The notes under the pieces were generated by a model that made no database searches, was not told where the DNA came from, and saw only the letters and a program-made list of their open reading frames with translations. From Antedon mediterranea (taxonomy: Eukaryota > Echinodermata > Crinoidea > Comatulida > Antedonidae): a stretch of 64,000 nucleotides of DNA. Both the position numbers and the translations under genes were made by a program. This document shows, in pieces, positions 13,630 to 24,700 of this stretch (position 1 is its first letter; the number at the start of each line of letters is the position of its first letter). Location: contig NC_092678.1 of assembly GCF_964355755.1 (NCBI RefSeq), positions 20,122,922 to 20,186,921 of the forward strand, given 5' to 3'.

Positions 13630-13787
13630 TTAAGCTCTGTCTACACTATCAAAGTGACAAAAAAGTGTGCCCAATTTATATGGTAGCGATATGCCCAAAT
13701 AAGGTAACAATATGACATCAACATGTCCATATGGCCATACCACATGTTTTTGTCACATAAAGTTTGATAGTGTGGACAGAGCTTTAA
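13630..13787. mobile_element. Family A palindromic MITE, copy 1
   Basis: The left end TTAAGCTCTGTCTACACTAT pairs with the right end ATAGTGTGGACAGAGCTTTA. The centre contains short runs of the motif ATATGGTAGCGATATGCCCA. This end structure defines family A, of which about ten copies or fragments occur in the window. It is non-coding, with TA at both borders. Confidence 0.8.
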
Positions 13788-13799
13788 ACAATGACTGTT

Positions 13800-15125
13800 G
13801 AAATGTGTAATACCTTTTTTGTCTTGCTATTTATCTAATCTGGTTAGGTTAGTAATACTATTTAAATATTATTCAGGGATTTAGCAAAGGCCAGATGATC
13901 TTCTTAAGCCTATTGGCTAAGAAATTGCAAGAATGATTGAGAGAGATGCGTGGGAGGCATTTTGAATTTAATTATTAGGCCTAAGATCACAACAATAAAG
14001 AAAAGGTGAATTAATTTTTCTAGGACTGTTGTACGATGTTGAATAATATATTCGTTCCTATTATAATAATTTAATAATAATATATACGCGGTCTTAATCG
14101 CATACGCCTATAAATTGAAAGTAAAACATATGCCAATTCGGAAAAAAAATAATCGAGATTCGGTGGATATCAAACAAGTAGCTTTCTCCAAAACTTTCAA
14201 TTTCACCATATTGGTTAGGCTGTTTAAAAAAAACGTAGGCCTACCACTGTAATAGGCATATATCAGCCACGCGCTAATATGTAATTTCTTCCTTAAACTT
14301 AAAACCTTTCAAGAGTATCTCTTTAAAATACTAGGCCTAGATTTAAATAAATACATTTATGGGAGGTATGAATTATGTCAGATATCCGGTTATTTATTGG
14401 TTTTTATCGTGGAAGAAGAAGAACGTTATTGGCTTTAAATAGCAACAAAAAGACAGTTAATTGAAGAATTTTTCTAATCAGAAATCTAACCATATTTCCA
14501 TATTTGAATCTGATTAATTTCTTGAGATATGAATTTCATTAGTCGCTTTAATTTCAATTGAATATTTAATTTTCTATTTTGTATGCTTTAAATTAAAAAC
14601 TGCTGGAAGACTTAAATTAAAATGTATATGCTTACATTTATAAGCATTACAGTTACCTATTCCAGTACATTGTCGGTACCACAAAGAGAGATAAAGTTGA
14701 CTGGCGGCGCACAAAAGCAATTTTTCATCAACTGTTGAACGCGCGCGTCAACTTGTCTCTTGGTTTGCTTGCGCGTACAAAAGATGTATTGTTTCAACGT
14801 AGTCGCTTATGTACCGATTGATACGATCATGCTTTTTTTTTCAAGAAGAAAATTTGTAAAAAAAAAAACATACAGCATCCGATTAATTTTGATTTTGTTG
14901 TTGCCATCTTCATCCTAATTTTGTATCGTCATCAATATATTTTTTTTTTTTTTGTAGAAGCAAAGTAGGCCTATCTACGTTAAATTAATTAATCGCTAAA
15001 TTTAGTAAAGTAATGTATTTGATGTGCCGGTAAAAATGATTACTAGTAAGTAGGAGAGTAGTTACATAGTTAGTAGTAGTTACATAACACACCTTATCGT
15101 GGATATCATTATAATTAAGACAATT
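13800..15125. other. Gene-free stretch
   Basis: A+T-rich sequence without a recognisable gene. A poly-T/poly-A rich patch lies at 14830-14960. Confidence 0.5.
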
Positions 15126-15131
15126 AATGAC

Positions 15132-15347
15132 TAAAGCTCTGTATACACTATATCATTCTGGCTGTGATGTGTCCAAATATGGTAGTGATATACCCAAATA
15201 TGGTAGTGATATACCCAAATATGGTAGTGATATACCCAAATATGGTAGTGATATACCCAAATACGGTTGTGATATGTCATCGTGTAGTATACTATGGGCA
15301 TATCAACATTTTTTTCACATAAAGTTTGAGAGTGTAGACAGAGCTTA
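15132..15347. mobile_element. Family A MITE, copy 2, with internal 21-bp array
   Basis: Bounded by TAAAGCTCTGTATACACTAT and TGTAGACAGAGCTTA. The interior (about 15173-15275) is a tandem array of five 21-bp units of the type AAATATGGTAGTGATATACCC, expanded from a motif present once or twice in other family A copies. Because 21 is a multiple of three, both strands stay open, giving spurious 73- and 99-codon ORFs. Confidence 0.8.
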
Positions 15348-15457
15348 AAGCTATGTCTAGTTTCACCCAAAAAAGTGCGATTTGCCCAAATATGGTAGTG
15401 ATATGACATGTCCACATATGGGCACATCACATTTTTGGTAGTGTAGACAGAGCTTTA
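15345..15457. mobile_element. Family A MITE, copy 3, abutting copy 2
   Basis: Starts TTAAAGCTATGTCTAG and ends AGTGTAGACAGAGCTTTA. It begins inside the terminal TTAA of copy 2, so the two elements sit head to tail sharing the border. Confidence 0.7.
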
Positions 15458-15893
15458 CAAAGAAAATATACATTTTGAGCATTCAGTTTTTAGAAATGTT
15501 TCAGAAATTGATACTATATCATGTTTTAACAAAGAAGTAAATGAATTACACCTACATTAATTATCCAGATCACGAATCCTCTTTAAAATTAAAAATGCAT
15601 TGAGAATTATTAGAAACATGGTTTTCACTCCATTCTACAAGTCGACATATTCATAGTCTGATACTAAATTTTGTCAATGATTTTTTTTTGCGATGAACTT
15701 CCTCTGACAACAGAACTTGTTTTTAATTGAGGCGTATGTTGTGTATCCTCCATTAATGTATCTGAAAACAACTCTTTATCGATATTGTTCGTATATAAAA
15801 CTGGAAAACTGCTGCGAAATTCTTCGCGTAATTTTAATTTTAATTTTGTCGACAAACGTTATTCCACAACGTTACTCCTTTGGCTTTCTTTCA

Positions 15894-15971
15894 GTTCGAA
15901 TAATTCATCGCTTGTGATTGGTCAACTCACTTACGTTGCGTTACGTCATTGTGTTGCGTCTAAACCGGGAG
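15894..15971. mobile_element. Family B MITE fragment, copy 5
   Basis: Only one arm is present: TCGCTTGTGATTGGTCAACT followed by TTACGTTGCGTTACGTC. The other half is absent or too diverged to see. Confidence 0.55.
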
Positions 15972-16297
15972 AGAACACTATTCATTTAGTCGCATATTTT
16001 AATTTATTAACATAAGAACATTGGTTTGAATGTAATGTGAATTAGTTAATGTACCTGTTGCGTAGACTTAAACGTCACATTTGTTTATCCGCGTAAAATG
16101 ATATGCAAGACGATTTCATCACAAAATAATTCCGACGTCATCAATTATCAATATGAATTAGGAATACATTTTCTTCTCAGACTGGAAATGACATAGGTGG
16201 TATAGCCTAAGGGCTTACTCGTCATATACATAGAATATGTTTGGTGGGTAGTGATTTTTGAAGCAACAGAATAGGATGAAATCTATCAATTTTATTA

Positions 16298-16630
16298 TTA
16301 AAGATGTATTGTCCCACAAAAATGAAATATAAAGATGAATAAAATCAGATTTGTAATAAGCCATTTTGCAGTTTTAATAAGGTATTCACTTCTGTAGAAA
16401 AGATAATATAAAAAAATTATTTTACTTATAAAACGACAAAAGAAACTGTTAATTTAGCCAAAAACCATTGTCTGAATTGTAAACAGACAATTTATGTATT
16501 TTCTGCTTTAAATTACATTTTTTTAAGGAAAATAATGTTGTTTTCGATCCAGTATTTGGTCAAAGTGAATAACTATTATGTGAAATTGAAATGGCATATT
16601 CAACAACAAAAAAGGTTTTGACAAAATTAG
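16298..16630. mobile_element. Family C element, copy 1 (empty site)
   Basis: Begins TTAAAGATGTATTGTCC and shares phrases with copies at 19939-20291 and 38666-40118, including GCAGTTTTAAT, TCACTTCTGTAGAAAA and TGAAATGGCATATTCAACA (allowing small changes). The right terminus is not recognisable. At about 16569-16580 it reads GTGAATAACTATTATGTGA with no insert, which is the empty version of the site occupied by the Tigger-like element in copy 3. Confidence 0.65.
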
Positions 16631-16713
16631 AAGGTTTGCATGAATAAGAAGTACTATCCACAGACCTTAGACTTGCGTTTACACGATGTACTGCAAACAA
16701 TACTTTAGTATCA

Positions 16714-17835
16714 TCAATGGAAAGACGGCTTTTTAACAATAAAACATTCTAAATCATGACCGTTCTCCCAGTGCGCTCTTTGGCATGCTTCATTGCAGTA
16801 TCTACACAGCATGCACCTCGAGCAAACTTTTAAATGATTATTCCTATCTTCGGCTTTTCCACAGTCATTCCACGAGCACCAATGCACCATTTTAATAGTA
16901 GGGTTTCTATATATCAACCTATCCCTTTTAGTTCCTGGAAAACCAATAGGATAAAAACGTTTATAGCATCCTTTGGCTCGTCTTAAATTTTCTCCTATTC
17001 GCGCAATAAGTTCAGCAATGTGTATACCCGACTTCAAAGTCGGGTCGATAGCAACAATATACGCCCATATACCGCTTGCAGCTCGCATTACCCGACAGTC
17101 GTTTAGAGACGTTACTGCTACGCTGTTTCCACTCTCTGCGATGCAGTCAATGATTTTTAAACAAATCTCGGCTACGAATATATTCTTTGTTGTTGTCACC
17201 AGTTTTGTTATGGTATTCACAAGCCCGGAATGGCACGATACAGCGATGTGCTGAGGATCATTTGTGAAAGCTAAGGCGTTGTGAAGAAGCGCGAGAGCAG
17301 ACACCATTATCGCCTGCGTACGGTTATAACCGATATCGCTTGTCGGTGAATCAAGGTCCGTCGAAACTGCTGGCTCTGTTTCTTTCTGCAAATGCAAACA
17401 ATTCAGACAGATTTCGTTTAGTACTGGAAATAGTTCGCTATCCATGTAACAGAGACGCCTCGAAACTGGTTTGTACAGGCTAGACATCCATAAAAGACGA
17501 AGAACATTATCAATTTTAAGATCGTCTGGTGAGAACTGTGATCCGCGACTCACGAGGTACTGCGTACTGTACTGCAGAACCTTTTCAGACAAACGTTGAA
17601 CAATTTGGCAGTATCTGATCATATTAACCGTCGCTAGTTCATCCATGGCGTCCAGTAATTGCAGTAACTGCCACTGGTCCTCCATATTTGCTGATCGCAG
17701 ATGGCGGGCAAAGTTACGCACATGCGCGTCGACTTCACCAGACAGTAAAGCTGCTAACGTTTGCTCGTGCAGGAACGACGGTCGAATGCCTGATATCGGC
17801 GTCGTACATGTACTGTTTGTGTCAGCTGAGGCCAT
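16714..17835 (-). CDS. MYND-type zinc finger protein, 373 aa
   Basis: A single open frame with an ATG start. The C-terminus (residues about 320-364) is a MYND zinc finger: an initial Cys pair (C-x4-C, slightly wider than the usual C-x2-C), then CSRC, RYC, NEAC, the QRAHW segment, a His and a final DLEC. MYND domains bind proline-rich partners and sit in transcriptional regulators and methyltransferases. No SET domain is present. Residues about 20-300 are predicted helical and weakly ARM/HEAT-like, with many Leu/Ile/Ala repeats, suggesting an adaptor protein. Upstream on the minus strand, a pyrimidine-rich acceptor (TTATTTCAG) at about 17976 could close a 5'UTR intron. Codon use is far less A+T-rich than the flanks. 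I cannot assign an orthologue. Intronlessness could mean retro-origin or a lineage-specific gene. Confidence 0.85.
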   Translation of the reverse strand: MASADTNSTCTTPISGIRPSFLHEQTLAALLSGEVDAHVRNFARHLRSANMEDQWQLLQLLDAMDELATVNMIRYCQIVQRLSEKVLQYSTQYLVSRGSQFSPDDLKIDNVLRLLWMSSLYKPVSRRLCYMDSELFPVLNEICLNCLHLQKETEPAVSTDLDSPTSDIGYNRTQAIMVSALALLHNALAFTNDPQHIAVSCHSGLVNTITKLVTTTKNIFVAEICLKIIDCIAESGNSVAVTSLNDCRVMRAASGIWAYIVAIDPTLKSGIHIAELIARIGENLRRAKGCYKRFYPIGFPGTKRDRLIYRNPTIKMVHWCSWNDCGKAEDRNNHLKVCSRCMLCRYCNEACQRAHWENGHDLECFIVKKPSFH

Positions 17836-18330
17836 AGCACTGGTTCCACGCGGTAAATAGCCATTGGCAGCCTAGGCTGCTCACACGTTTAAACAGAATT
17901 CGTATTGTAAAGCTGAATGTCCATCCTAAGAAAAATTGTTTATTGCATTTTTGCCTTCGTCAGCGTTCGAGCACCTGAAATAAAAAATAAATAATTGTTA
18001 CATCACGTTTCATGGTTTCCTTAGTTACTAGTTTCACGTTCCAGAACCGTGTCACTGCTGACTATTACCCTTAACAATGTAGCAGACTTATTTTACGTTT
18101 AGGTATGTTTCGTAAACAATGTTGTCCCCGATTACTGTCACTCTTAATTGTTTTCTATAAATTAAGATTCATTGGCGTATTGATAGGATAAATAATCAGA
18201 ATAGGATTTTTCGAATGCCTGCAATTACGGCCTTGAGTAATTGATTAGGCCTGGTTCTCATTCCATTCTGCGCATCTGCGCAAACGCGTAAGTTTTCAGC
18301 GGCTGTATTATAGAACAGTAGTTGAAACAT

Positions 18331-18418
18331 TAAGCTCTTTCTACACTATCAAACTTGTATAAACACGATGACAAACACTTTTTTGTAAAAGTAGTTTGAT
18401 AGTGTAGACATGGCTTTA
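18331..18418. mobile_element. Family A MITE, copy 4 (minimal)
   Basis: The 88-bp element is almost all inverted repeat: TAAGCTCTTTCTACACTATC against GATAGTGTAGACATGGCTTTA (shown in part). The central motif array of other copies is missing. Confidence 0.75.
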
Positions 18419-18439
18419 GAGGCATCTGAAACTCGAGCT

Positions 18440-18660
18440 GTTAACCGTGTTCCCATTCGGACGCGATTATCATACATCGCGTCCTTGCGTTGCGTCTTAT
18501 GCTTGGTTCCCACTAGAGACGCAACACAAGGACGTAAATTAACGTAAATGAGTTGACCAATCACAAGCGATGGATTATTCGAACTGTCGCTTGTCATTGA
18601 TCAACACGCTTGCGTTGCGTTTACGTCCTTCCGTTGCGTCCTAGTGTGAACCAAGCTTTA
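18440..18660. mobile_element. Family B MITE, copy 6, with an adjoining fragment
   Basis: The full copy runs from about 18498 (GCTTGGTTCCCACTAGAGAC) to 18660 (CTAGTGTGAACCAAGCTTTA). It contains CCAATCACAAGCGATGGATT and the complementary TCGCTTGTCATTGATCAAC. A separate TCCTTGCGTTGCGTCTTA arm just before it (18440-18497) looks like the end of a second, broken copy. Confidence 0.7.
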
Positions 18661-18940
18661 GTGGCAACCAAGCTTTAATATTTATCTTTCTCTAGTCTAC
18701 ATGCATTATATGTCGGTTTGTCCGTTGGGCCTAGTAGGCCGGTTAATGACTTCTTCATAATGAAACGAATCCAATAAACGTGTCATATTGATACTTAATA
18801 TCATAACCACATCATTTCTCAACATAAATATTTATGTTTCAAATAAATATGCCATGTGACGAGAAGTGCTCAGATGGAACATGTTTATCGGTGATTTCAT
18901 TAATTGCTACAAACAAGCAACACATGATGTTAAGTCCATC

Positions 18941-19085
18941 TATAGATCCGAGTCTGTCTATAGATCTGAGTCTCTTTATACGTCCGAGTCCATGGATAGA
19001 TCTGATATTTTCTATAGATCCGAGTCCATAGGTCCGTGTTCAATAGATCCGAGTCCTATAGATCCGAGTCCTATATATCCGAGAC
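18941..19085. repeat. Degenerate minisatellite (ATAGATCCGAGTC)
   Basis: About nine irregular units of ATAGATCCGAGTCC and variants. Some frames are open through the array, yielding Ser/Asp/Pro-rich peptides that are not genes. Confidence 0.7.
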
Positions 19086-19130
19086 ATTTTGAAGTTATGT
19101 TAGCTGTACTGGAGACACGTAGAGATACGT

Positions 19131-19262
19131 TAAGCACAACAAGGACGTAAGCGCAACGCAATTAAGTTGACCAATCACAGGTGACTTTTCGGTAGATAGA
19201 TCTGATCCTGATTGGTCAAATTACGATACGTCATTGAATTGTGTCATATTGGGAGTCCAACC
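19131..19262. mobile_element. Family B MITE, copy 7
   Basis: Contains AAGGACGTAAGCGCAACGCA, TTGACCAATCACAGG and a diverged complementary arm (CTGATTGGTCAAATTACG). Terminal TTGGTTCCC-type ends are eroded. Confidence 0.5.
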
Positions 19263-19938
19263 TCATGGCCTATTATTATACGTGTTCGTGCTAATGTTTC
19301 TCCTATGAATAGCAACCATAGTTATACAGAGTTTTATTGCCTGGCATTTTTCTAACGCCTCGTCGTGAAAAAATGTCCCTTATTATTAGGCTATCAATTC
19401 GATCATATTTCTAGACGTAATTTCCCCTGAAGGCGTGACGACAGACTAACATTTCTGAGCAGACAATGTAGACTAAATCATGCAATCAATAAAAGAAAGA
19501 CAATTATGCTACGTTGAAACATAGTACATCGTTTCCTCGTGAAATAAAATATTTTCTAATTATGTTTTTGTCATAATAATACGTTACTTTATACAGTTTT
19601 CGAATACAAAGGGGATAGCTTTTAAGATATTGCGACGGATATATATATTGTTTTTGCATATGTTGATTTTTAATTTGGAGAATTTGGTATTTTACATAAA
19701 ATAAGTGAATGCGTGTAAGCTCAGGTGAAATCATCATTAATTGTGAAATTGATCATAAGCTTTAGGTACCGATTATAGGCTTATTTCATTGTTTTTATTC
19801 AACCGTTTTTCAATCCTGCCGTTAAATTTAATACAACAATAACTGTAGTTTAATATATTTAAACGAATTTAGGTCGACGTAACCACATTTTTTGTTGAGG
19901 TTTTCCACTTTAGTCCAATACCGTAAAAGAAACGTTAA

Positions 19939-20291
19939 TTAAAGATGTAGGTCTATGGTCCCCTGAAAATATAAATGTTAAAAATATTTTTGTTGAATAT
20001 GCCATTTTAATGTCACATAATATCCGCTTTGAAAAAAAAATGTATTTACCTGAAAAAAACTGTAATTTAACACCAAAAATAGTCAAATTGGCTGCCAGCA
20101 AATGGGGTTTTGGTTGAATTTAACTATAGTTATTTGTCATTTTATAAGTGAATTTATTTTTTGTTTTTTTTCCACGAAAGTAATTAACTTTATTAAACTA
20201 TAAAATAAGCTATTAAAAGTCTGATTTTATTAGTCTTCATTTATCATCTTTTTTTAAGTGGGGGGGGGGGGGGGGAACAATGCATCTTTAA
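19939..20291. mobile_element. Family C element, copy 2
   Basis: Termini TTAAAGATGTAGG and ATGCATCTTTAA are inverted repeats. The interior is in reverse orientation relative to copy 1, for example TTGAATATGCCATTTTAATG. A run of about 17 G lies at 20262-20278 near the right end. No Tigger-like insert is present, so this is a second empty copy. Confidence 0.7.
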
Positions 20292-20825
20292 TCATACTAT
20301 AATATTCATTTGTGCTCCAAAGGGCTTCCGAAACCACAAATGGCATTTTACGCCACATTCGGTGTTTTAGTTCCTCTTCATTTTTTCCCGTTCCTTCCTT
20401 TTTCCTCTCCCTTCCATAAATATGAAATGCGATATTTGTAGAATAACAATTTGTTTCATATTTGAAAAAGTTCGTAGACCCTCTAGACAGTTCAGCGGAA
20501 TAACCAGACTAATGCTCAACATAATCATTATGTTTTTCTACTAATATTCATATACACAGTCAGTCGGCGTCTATGATGATTAATTAAATGTATGCGCTTG
20601 AGGCGTTCCACAGAGCTACATTATGCGTGCCATACTTTTCTCGTGTTAGTAGTTATTCCCATACAATTATTCAAGTATACTTGTATCCGTAAAAATATAG
20701 CAAACATGAGGACTTCAAGTCCCCAATGAATCAATTCAACACTTAAAGTAATATCGTGAAGATGAAGCCTAAATTTGCCTTTATAGCGATTATAGCAATC
20801 TTCCAAACTTTAATCAAGCCGAAAT

Positions 20826-21030
20826 CTTGATTCCCACTTGAGGTAGAACTTAACATAAGAACGTATAACGCAACGCAATCAATTTGACCAATCATGTCGC
20901 GATGTAGCATCTAAACTATCAAATGGTCGGCTCACATGCGTTGCGCTTACATCATCATTGTGATAGAAACTGTGCTCAGCATATCTTGCGTTGCGCCTAC
21001 GTCGTTGCGTTGCGTCAAACTTAAGTATCA
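20826..21030. mobile_element. Family B MITE, copy 8 (rearranged)
   Basis: Carries ATAACGCAACGCAATCAATT, TTGACCAATCATG and two successive right-arm blocks (GTTGCGCTTACATC and TTGCGTTGCGCCTACGTC). This indicates a partial internal duplication or two overlapping copies. Confidence 0.5.
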
Positions 21031-21299
21031 AGTTGTGTTTCTTCGACAACAATTATATTATTATTATTATAAATGAGAGAATCCAGATCTACAACATGTG
21101 TTTTTATTAAGAAATAGACTATGAAAATATTAAGTGCGAATTAATTAAAGCTTAGTGTTCTAAGCGTAACTATTTTTGTAAGTAATCACTACTAATACAT
21201 CCATCTGTTTCAGTTTGCATTAATAATGTCTTGTCAACTCTGTTTTTAGCATTAAACATGTAATGTCAAAAACAGCTGCGATAAAATTTTGCTTATAGA

Positions 21300-21600
21300 G
21301 ATTGGGTCCGTAAGGATGCGTCTACGTACTTGCGTTGAGTCTCATGCTTTATATAGATTGGTTCCTACTAGGCCTGGATGCAACGCAAGCGCATCGCGAG
21401 TTAGTTGACCAATCACAAGTGACAGTTCGGATGATCCATCGCGTCAAGTTTTGTCAAATTACGCTTGGCTTCCACTAGAGACGCAACGACGACGTAACGC
21501 AACGTAAGTGATTTAACCAATCACAAGCGATTGATTATTCGGACAGTAGCTTGCCATTGGTCAACTCACTTGCTTTTCTCATAGGAGGAAGTTTCCGTTC
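21300..21600. mobile_element. Cluster of two partial family B MITEs
   Basis: Two left ends (TTGGTTCCTACTAGGCC at about 21358 and TTGGCTTCCACTAGAGACGC at about 21465) are each followed by CAACG-rich arms and an ACCAATCACAAG box. The second seems to have inserted into or replaced the right half of the first. Confidence 0.55.
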
Positions 21601-22050
21601 AGATACACATTTTGAAGATCATTTTCATCAGGATCTGCACAGTTTCATTCACTTTATTCGAGGAATTCATTTTAAAAAACAAGCCTAATCTTTAGAAGCA
21701 ATAATAATATTCGTGTCACGCATCAGTAATTTTAGTTTGCACTAAGACATTAAACTAATGAATACCTAATTAACAGTAACATATACAGGATAACAAAACT
21801 TACAAGAAGATTACAAAAAGTTATGGACACATAATTAGACTACCAGATGAAACACCAATTAAACAAACTATGAAAGAAACGAAAAAGAAAGTAAACAGAC
21901 CACCAGGAAGACAAAAAAAACTGGATAAACCAAATAATGATAATAATGTATTAAAAGCCAATCTTGGACAAAAATGTGAATTTAAAACAGTACCATTGAA
22001 AAAAATCAATATCTAAAATCTGTCAGAATTTCTGATCAACGACAATTTAC

Positions 22051-22231
22051 TAAAGCTCTGTCTACACTATCAAACTAGTTTGACAAAAGAAAAGTGTGCC
22101 CTAATTTGGCTCACTTTTGAAGTGATATGCCCAAATATGGTAGTGATTTTCCCATATATGGTAGTGATATGACATACATAGGCACATCACATTTTCTGTC
22201 ACTTAAAGTTTGATAGTGTAGACAGAGCTTA
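22051..22231. mobile_element. Family A MITE, copy 5
   Basis: Clear ends TAAAGCTCTGTCTACACTAT and TAGTGTAGACAGAGCTTA. The interior has AAATATGGTAGTGATTTTCCC units and CACATCACATTTTCTGTCAC. About 181 bp and one of the best family A copies. Confidence 0.8.
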
Positions 22232-22910
22232 AGTCAGTAAAAATGAATGGAATTAAAAACTCTGGATTGTTTCACGTATACGTTTGATTAATTTAATGGT
22301 TTTTGCATTAAGTCAGAGATTCTAACAATTTATATCTTTTAATACATACTATTACTGTGCAGTTCAAAGGTCATTACAAAGATGTTTTTGTACAACAGTT
22401 TCGTCAATAATATAATTACATTTCTAAGAATGTCAAATGAAACAATTTACAATCAACACAGGATTTATAATCATTTGCTTGAAGATAGGAATTACAATGT
22501 TTGACATTCTGGTTCACATAAACTTATGTCAAGTCATGATTCTGGATATCCTACCTTTGCAAGTGCATTGGAAAATGGAAAATAAATGTATATTTATTTA
22601 ATTGAAAAAAGACCAATTCCAATTTCAATTTAAAAAAAATACAATTATAAAGGCTAAACAATTCTAGAAAAAATAAATGTTATTAATGATAATAAATATA
22701 TTTAATTATTATTATAATAGAAGTTTCTTTATTGTTAAAGGTAATAAACGAAATTAGAAGGGCGTAATAGATTCGCCTATATTATGAACAAGTTATTGTT
22801 TGTTGTGTAAAGTAAATGCCCCAAATCTATGCTTAGAGATGCCTTTAGATATTCATCTGGACTTTCCCCAAGTATGTAGCTTACTTTATTGTCCTTTTTA
22901 GTTCATCACG

Positions 22911-22974
22911 TATGAAACGCCATATGTGCCAAAATAGTCTGGGTTCCGTCTGGAACCCAGACTAATATTCCTCT
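22911..22974. mobile_element. Family D hairpin, copy 3
   Basis: TAGTCTGGGTTCC faces GGAACCCAGACTA across four bases (GTCT), a near-perfect snapback of both family D termini. The preceding phrase GCCATATGTGCCAAAA matches the interior of copy 1 in reverse complement. It looks like a truncated element whose two ends have been fused. Confidence 0.5.
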
Positions 22975-23509
22975 TGCATTAAGAAAAAAATGAAAAACAT
23001 AGAGCAATTTACACGAGTATTAAAAAAAATTTGAACGAAGCCTAGTCAGTGTGGCGGTCGGTCGACAAAGTCATTCACTTTCATCATTGTTACACAATTA
23101 CAGTATATTTTATACGCGTTTCAATTTCTTAAACCCTCCAACAATAATCTCCATTTTATAAAGTGCGTGCTTAAAATATGCAGTGCTTAATCCGACAACG
23201 AGGCATAGCATTAGGTAAGTTATTAAAGCAGCGTAAAGGTTGTGATTCGCAATATTGATAATTCGATATTCTAAGCCCATCAATTATTACTACTGTTGTT
23301 ATGAAATATTTATCAACAATCCTTCAGAAATGCAATATTCAGGTGGAGGCATTTGCATAATAAGGGGTGATGAAGTCAGCCTGCAAAATCGCCTGATCGT
23401 GAAAAATATTCGAAGATCTATTATAGGCCTACAAAACATTTCATAATATACAATCACAAAGGAATTAATTTTTACTCTCTGTTTTCACACCAATGTCAAT
23501 CTAGGTGTC

Positions 23510-24700
23510 ATTATTACTTGGCAAAAAAGAATTTTGCCAAGTGTAGTATTCACTTTGTTACTTGGCCAAATTGAAAATTGGCCAAGTATGTTGATCTGTT
23601 TGGTTTGTGTGTTTGTTTGTTTGTCATCACTCTAGCGCTCACAGTTTTGATTCGAATGACTCCAAATTACTACCATACATGTCACCTGGTGCAAGGACGA
23701 CACTGCCCAATTTTGGTTAAAATCTAGGCCACGGTCCCAATTCTGGACCACTTTTAAAAATTATTTTCAGACCTGCTAGTGTTAAAAGATAGGACAGAAT
23801 TATCAAAAGCCGGTGAGCAGTCTTAAATTAACAAGTAAACTAAAATTGCATTTTCTTGAGAACTACTTGTCCAAAAAACTTCATTTTTGTACAAGAGGCA
23901 AGAGTTATAATTTGTGATTTGTAATTTTAAAACATAAGTTGATTTAATATACAGGTTTTTTTATGCGAATAGTTTAAAAAACCTAATTCTTTTCAAATTC
24001 ACCCTTGTGTTTGTCGCGTTGCTGTTCTATTGTTAGTCGACTGAAGCTATTGTTAGTTGAACATAACCTTTACACCAAACTCGTATACACATGATTGTAG
24101 TGAAATTAGCCTAAAATCACACAGCATAAGAAACACACTTTAGGTGAAAATTAGGTCAATGTCAGGAGGCCAATTTTGATTTGGCCAAGTATCGCGCTAT
24201 GCGCGAAGGCTAGTTTGTATGTTTGTATGTTTGTTTGTTTGTTTGTTAGCACGATAGCGCCTACAGTTTTCAAGTTATCTTTCTGAATGTTTGGGTGTAG
24301 ATAGGTATATACGTTCAGACCATGCCTATTAAAAATCAACAAAATTATTTTATTAATAACTTCACAAATAACAAAAATGATATTATTTTCAGACCGGCTA
24401 GTGTTAAAAGATAGGAGACAATTTTCAAAAGCCGGCGAGCAGCAGTCTTAAAGTAACAAGTGTACTGAAATTGCATTTTCTCGAGAACTACTTGTCCAAA
24501 AAACATCATTTTTGTACAAGAGGCAAGATTTATAAATTGTGATTTGTAATTTTTAAAACATAATTTGATTTAATGTACAGGTTTTTTGATACGAGTAGTT
24601 TTAAAAAACCTATTTCTTTTCAAATTCACCCGTCTGTTTTTCGCGTTGCTGTTCTATTGTTATTCAAATTAAACTATTGTTAGTTGATAATTAATTTTTT
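23510..24700. repeat. Two direct copies of a ~600-bp dispersed repeat
   Basis: The segment 23760-24065 recurs at about 24380-24695. Shared phrases include GCTAGTGTTAAAAGATAGGA, GAGAACTACTTGTCCAAAAA, TTTTTGTACAAGAGGCAAGA and TTCGCGTTGCTGTTCTATTG (allowing single changes). Upstream of both are a TTGGCCAAGTAT phrase and a GTTTGTTTGTTTGT tract followed by AGCGCCTACAGTTTT or its close variant. The unit is about 620 bp, non-coding, and likely a dispersed repeat duplicated in tandem. Confidence 0.7.

Noticed and set aside
15127-15430. Overlapping 73- and 99-codon ORFs with repeated IPKYGSD or HYHIWVY
   Set aside because: The 21-bp array inside a family A MITE keeps both strands open.
16973-17254. 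93-codon plus-strand ORF
   Set aside because: Antisense shadow of the MYND gene.
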